From Thysanoteuthis rhombus (lineage: Eukaryota; Mollusca; Cephalopoda; Oegopsida; Thysanoteuthidae): a DNA stretch of 64,000 bases. Under the pieces are notes generated by a model. That model saw only the letters and a program-made list of their open reading frames with translations, was not told where the DNA came from and searched no databases. Numbering within the stretch: position 1 is the first letter of the stretch; each line of letters begins with the position of its first letter. The DNA is taken from assembly GCA_963457665.1 (NCBI GenBank), contig OY735211.1, forward strand, positions 34,756,731 through 34,820,730, written 5' to 3'. Made by a program: the position numbers and the translations under genes. Positions 59,201-64,000 of the stretch are shown here, piece by piece.

Positions 59201-60960
59201 TCTCTATAATATATGAAATTTATAAAATTCAATCGATATTTTCATCCAAGTAAAATAAAAGCAGCCGTTAAGTCAGTATGGATGAAAAAACCAGTCAAAA
59301 TTAATGAAACATACGTTAACATTGAATGTTACCTTTTTAACCTTAATAATGGACGTATTCTTCAAAAGAAAAGAATACGTACAGAACTGGATGTCGTGCA
59401 AAACCCCTTTTTACAAATGGCTCTTGGATTTTTAGATGTGTTCACGCATATCCTTATAAGGTTTGTCGGTCCCCAGTTAACCACGTCATTGGCGGACAAT
59501 CCTTTTTTCCCCCTCAATCAATTCTCGTGATAGATATAAAACTGCATCATCAACGTTCACAAGCGCTGGATTATAGATTGAAATTGTTCCGTTTTTTTAT
59601 ATATTAATTGCAGTTGCCCTTCTTCTAGTGATCCCACTCCTGCTGTTTCCCTTTCAGCGGTACGTGGTCATATCATTTGGAATAAATTACAGCCGATTTC
59701 CACCACCCAGGTCTAGTCCAAAAGAGGTTAATACAGTAATCGTTTTCTTTTGCCGTCTTCCTCAGGCCGGTCTGCTTGGATCTTCTGTGCACACAAACGT
59801 TCAGTCTTTTATTACCATCTGCGAATTGTTTTGAATCACTCTCCGATTCACTGCCAGTGTAAGGAGACCCGGGAATTAAAATCCTACCGAAATATCTGGG
59901 ACAATCATTGCTTTTTCAATTTTTCTTGTCACGTGACGGGCAACGTTGGAGAGTATTATTTAACAAGTTGAATTTACCAGAACAGAGCAACGCCTCCGGA
60001 TGACGAAAACTACATTTGGAGAGAACTACAAGTATTGCTAACCCTACATTCGAAGTGTATTCAGTGAGTATCGCAAGCCATTCATAGGTATGGTTAGATT
60101 CTGACACTTGTTAGGATCACACTTGATTCTCACGTAATTTTTTTTTATCCTGTAAGGAGTGTGGCACCATTTTTTTGACGGTGAAAATGCTGGTCATCGC
60201 TGGCTCACTCTAACGTGGCTACGTTTACTGACTCGAACATTCTCGATTATTCCTTTTACCAGTAAACCTCATCTTCTCCAAAGGCCTTTTTTTTTTCTTT
60301 TTTTTTTTTTTTTTTTTTTTGAAACCACATCACATATTCTCTCTGAAGTCAATCCCGTACGTGCTATATTGTGTGGGTGGTGAGGATGGGTAAAATGATT
60401 TTCATATTATACAACTTATTAAAAAGCCGACCTGACACGGTGATCCCGAGAGGAAAATGACACTTGGGAGTGGTAAAGAAACTTAATTTGCCGGCATAAT
60501 TGTTTTTTTTTTTAATAATTACTACGTTACTCCCGGACTACAACTGGGGAAAAGAGTCTACCGAAGCTTGGAATAGACAAGACTATGGGTCTTGGATAAG
60601 TTGCAGTTGGCAGTTCTGCGAATAACATTGTAAACCACGCGTCTTATAGGCTGGCAAATACGGTAGTTGCAAGAACCTTCTCAACAACGAACCCTTATAG
60701 GTTTTTACGAAGCTTAACTTAATCAGGCACAAGGCTCTTGAGGATCAAACTCCCTACACTAATTAATCGGTTTAGTTAAACAAGCTTGCTAACCATTGCA
60801 TTACGGTAAGTGTCCTACGAGGGCCTTTAGACCTTAACAGGTGTGTATCGGATGACTTTTTTTTATCGGTGTGCAGGTCTCTTCAAAACCATTGTTGTCA
60901 AGTATGATTTATTATTCATCGCTGAAACTCTTTAAAAATGACTAAAATCGGGAAAATTTG
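59201..60960. other. No gene recognised
   Basis: Holds an unrecognised 105-codon frame at 59213-59530 and a poly-T tract at 60299-60320. No family signature was seen. Confidence 0.35.
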
Positions 60961-60967
60961 TATTCTA

Positions 60968-61180
60968 GATGTTATGTATATACTAGCTGGGGTACCCAGC
61001 CTATAGGGTGCAACCATTGATGTGTCAATGATACGTGACGTTAGAGACAAAGGAACCTTATATATATATATATATATATATTTATCCCTCATTGATTATT
61101 TTGTTTACTGTTATGTCTTCCTTGTTGTTTCTCAACTCGGACAATTATACTAGGCGGGGTACCCGATGCGGCCCTGGGGT
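60968..61180. repeat. TACTAGCTGGGGTACCC-type repeat ends, copies 2 and 3
   Basis: TATACTAGCTGGGGTACCC at about 60978 and TATACTAGGCGGGGTACCCG at about 61147 are direct copies about 170 bases apart, with (TA)n at 61059-61082 between them. Confidence 0.5.
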
Positions 61181-61389
61181 AAATGTCATCAGCCCGAAAA
61201 GGCCTAATAGCAAATCCCAACAGATTCTCAAAGTAGGAATGTCAAGCTTACAATTGGGTCGAATATGTCAAAACTTACGTTTTCTGGATATGAAACAATT
61301 GATCTGACCCAAATTGATCTCCAAGAGATCAATAGAGATCAGAAACATCTATCCTATATTCTTTCTGTGGTCAAGTTACCATTGTACAC

Positions 61390-61655
61390 AAATTTACCCT
61401 ATCCAATAAACAGAGAAATATGAAGAAAAAGACGGACAAGATTATACACAAATTTGGAGCTCCTAGGGTGCAGCCGTCTCTGTTTGATTTGAAAACGTCG
61501 AAATTGGCCCTTAAAGGTCATTGTCACCTATCTTATGTTCGTCCAGGGGTGGTTGCCCTTATACACAGATTTCATCTTCGTTAGATTAGAGATAAGTAAA
61601 AAGAAAGTATTTTACCCTCTCCAAAAAATAGAGAAATATGAAGAAAAAATTTTTA
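61390..61655 (+). repeat. Partially duplicated segment
   Basis: TTACCCTATCCAATAAACAG, then AGAAATATGAAGAAAAA near 61396-61432, recurs as TTACCCTCTCCAAAAAATAG, then AGAAATATGAAGAAAAA at 61611-61650. TTATACACA/TTGTACACAAATTT lies before each. Confidence 0.55.
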
Positions 61656-62980
61656 AAAATGAAAAATTAAATAATGTATTCTTATTTATAAGGTTTATTA
61701 ATGGTTACTAGCGATCAACTTGGGAGTTTATTTATGTTTTCGTTTATTCTGTTTCTTTATATATTGGGGGAATAATCAATGCTCAAGTACGGGTTTATGC
61801 ACCCTCAAGATCAGCATTTGGATCCTTAATGTCTTGATGTGAAATCTGATTCTTTGGAGAAAGCGATTATTCATCGGAAAAATGACCATTATTAAATTTC
61901 CAAGTATCTAATAGCGCAGTAAGAAACAAATTCGTTTTTGGTTTTTATTATTCATTTGTATGTAGTAATACAAAATGGCGTACAGATTTTATTTGTCTCT
62001 CTCTTTTTATATACGATTATTGCAGTGAGTTAAAAGTTGATGGTTATGTTTAAAGTTGAAGTTCAAGAATCGTTAATCATATTGAGGTTGAAATTATATT
62101 AGTTTTGAAGAGAATTAACAATATGAAGATTTTCAAGTAAAATTCAATGGAAGCAGTTTTTTTAACCATAAATTAGACTATGAAATATTCGTAAGATTAG
62201 GTTGAAATTAGCGATCGCATTAATGTTTCCTATTTTATTATGAAGTTGGTGTAATGTGGAGATAGAAGCTCAACTGGATGACTGGCTGGAGCAGATTAAT
62301 TTTCGTAATTGACGGCATATTAGACCCCCTCTACTCACCCACTCTCATGATGACGGAGATAAACATGAATTTCGTTGTCCTGCTCCACAACGGCCAGAAC
62401 TTCGAAATCCGTTTTTTCTTGATATTCCTTGGTGAAATAAGGGGATGGGGATATTAGATGTCACCGAATACACACACAGATGACATATATATATATATAT
62501 ATCATGTAGGGTAATGAACGCCCAGGCAATTTTATATTTAATAATACAAGCACTGGTACACGTTCTTCACAGGGGTGTGGCACTAAACCAGACTTCGTAA
62601 CTATCAACAATAGTTGTATGTGAGACCAAAAGATGGAAGAGATACGAAATGGGGTAAATATCAACACCACAAAGGCCCCCTAGAATAGACTAGTACCACT
62701 CAAAGATTATTACCTCCGAACGAGACCAAATTGAGAACTGCGCCACCAGGATAAGAATTAGAGATTAGGACGAGCAAAAAGAGGTTTTACGACAATTTAT
62801 TCTTGAAATATCAAGGGACCAATGCCATTTCAAACAAACAAGGTACCTGCGTGGGTATGTCTGGGAGTGTATTCAAGATATCATTGGATGTCGCAGTAGC
62901 CAAGCATAACCAAGTAAAGCATCAGAGCCGACAAGTGAAAAGATAGTGCTAATCTTCACTTCTTATCTGTAACCTCTTTG
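61656..62980. other. No gene recognised
   Basis: AT-rich spacer with a (TA)n tract at 62485-62502. Confidence 0.4.
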
Positions 62981-62984
62981 AGGG

Positions 62985-63105
62985 GCTATCTTACAGGCCT
63001 GAAGAACCCTAACTGCTCTGCTATTTACCTATAGCTGAGGGTAGAAGTGGATCCATGCCTTTCTCAAGGGCATTAGTGCGAAGCGAACGAACAGCCTCAG
63101 CAGAA
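62985..63105 (-). repeat. Interspersed repeat family 2, copy 4 (inverted)
   Basis: The complement reads GTTCGCTTCGCACTAATGCC, TTGAGAAAGGCATGGATCCA, CAGCTATAGGTAAATAGCAG and CTTCAGGCCTGTAAG, matching 6475-6605. Confidence 0.65.
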
Positions 63106-63689
63106 AGTTGAACTCAATTCGCTGATTACGTTTTCCCTGCCTGTAATTTCTGAGAATTTTACTGAAGAATTAAAATAACTGTTATCCTTTAAAATACTGA
63201 ATTAGAAAATTCTTCAGTACGTATTCATAGGAGTCTGTTGGGCTTCCTTGAAGGCTTAGTTTGTAGATATTTACAACGTTTAACTTGAAAAGCTGATAAG
63301 AATCGTATCATGCCTAGCTTTCAAGTGGGTACAGCTGCCCACTTGGAAAATCTGTGTTCATGATTCTGGCTCAAACACCGACTACTGGCACCTGCAGGGA
63401 AAATGCAACTATCTCAGCCACAAAGCGGGCCTGGCTATGATCTTATTCACTCATCTTAGCTTAGTCGGTCTACTGCTAATTGCCGTACTCACACAACAGA
63501 CCCACACAAATTTATAGACAGGTACCTCGATATTACTTGTCTTGGAATATTTCCTATCTCATTACTATAAATTGAATGACTTTTATTATCGACATTCATC
63601 TAATTGAAATATCACTTATACTATTAAAAATATTGAATTTGCCTTTTCCCTAGTCTACATCATGAATTTTTCCCTACATGATATGTTTT
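63106..63689. other. No gene recognised
   Basis: AT-rich spacer with no supported feature. Confidence 0.4.
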
Positions 63690-63735
63690 AGATAAGATTT
63701 TGGGTCACTGCCAAAAAAGGTTAAGAACCACTGGA
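63690..63735 (-). mobile_element. hAT-like terminal remnant
   Basis: The complement CCAGTGGTTCTTAACCTTTT, then TTGGCAGTGACCCAAAATC, is a well-conserved hAT-type end. It reads toward lower coordinates. Confidence 0.5.
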
Positions 63736-63779
63736 AGAAACTTTCAAAAGGTGAGTGAATATGTATTCTTCGTTATAAT

Positions 63780-64000
63780 TTCATACTGTAAAAGTAGGTA
63801 TGTATACATAATAAACCGTGATCCGCTGTATAGAAATTCACTTGAAACGATCTCCCATCGGTACACAGTTAATATATCACTCAATGTAGACAGCGTAAAT
63901 TGAATAAACAATTTGAGAAAATGAGACTGCTGCAGAAATTGAACTTCTCCCCAATAGGTTATCCGCTTCAACGTAGCGATGCCCTCACCATTGAGCTAAA
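63780..64000 (-). repeat. tRNA-derived SINE-like unit, cut by the window end
   Basis: The complement begins TTTAGCTCAATGGTGAGGGC (A-box-like), then GGAGAAGTTCAATTTCTG as a B box. The body GCTGTCTACATTGAGTGATA, then CGATGGGAGATCGTTTCAA, is shared with 58830-58900. Confidence 0.6.

Noticed and set aside
59213..59530. 105-codon + frame, MKFIKFNRYFHPSK...
   Set aside because: Length alone is not convincing in this AT-rich DNA, and no motif or splice site supports it. It is mentioned as unrecognised in the spacer entry.

Overview
The window reads as eukaryotic nuclear DNA from a repeat-rich invertebrate. It is AT-rich and has long TA/GT/ATCT/GATA microsatellites, tRNA-derived SINE-like units, decayed non-LTR retrotransposons, mariner and hAT-like remnants, and one gene with short exons and GT-AG introns. 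A mollusc, perhaps a cephalopod, is my best guess. It rests on the style of the repeats, not on a diagnostic gene. I see no bacterial gene organisation, rRNA or CRISPR array.

One protein-coding gene is well supported, on the + strand at 45617-50477. Its seven coding exons join in frame into a 406-residue short-chain dehydrogenase/reductase (SDR) of the retinol-dehydrogenase 11-14/DHRSX-like kind. It has the NADP-binding [12 protein letters not shown], a structural Asn and YxxxK. Two things are unusual: the position of the catalytic Ser holds Cys (Thr-Cys instead of Ser-Ser), and a 94-residue Pro/Glu/Lys-rich tail follows the fold. An acceptor 15 bases before the ATG, with an in-frame stop between them, shows that a noncoding 5' exon lies upstream. 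The best candidate is a CpG-rich stretch ending at a GTAAGA donor at 32831, which gives a first intron of about 12.8 kb. Strand composition flips from purine-rich to pyrimidine-rich at that point.

Layout: 1-7.4 kb, dispersed minisatellite monomers, SINE-like units and a LINE C-terminal fragment. 7.4-13.9 kb, a possible small exon, a larger LINE reverse-transcriptase remnant and repeat-family copies. 13.9-18.3 kb, a tandem array with a unit of about 118 bp, an inverted LINE copy, a GC-richer block and a large compound microsatellite. 19.3-25 kb, an internally deleted mariner, a LINE broken into three collinear pieces, SINEs and a 400-bp repeat. 25.6-31 kb, a GA tract, two inverted-repeat MITE-like elements, a GATA array and a hAT-like MITE. 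31.2-32.6 kb, a purine-rich block. 32.6-51.6 kb, the SDR gene with T-rich introns and many G or C homopolymers. 51.6-57.8 kb, T-rich DNA without coding signal that may be extended 3' UTR. 57.9-64 kb, a mariner transposase remnant and further SINE, hAT and unclassified repeats.

I found no convincing novel multi-gene system. The most useful leads are the altered catalytic serine and charged tail of the SDR, the composition switch at its inferred promoter, two unexplained small exon-like ORFs (7.4 and 41.5 kb), and several unnamed repeat families whose copies can be compared within the window.
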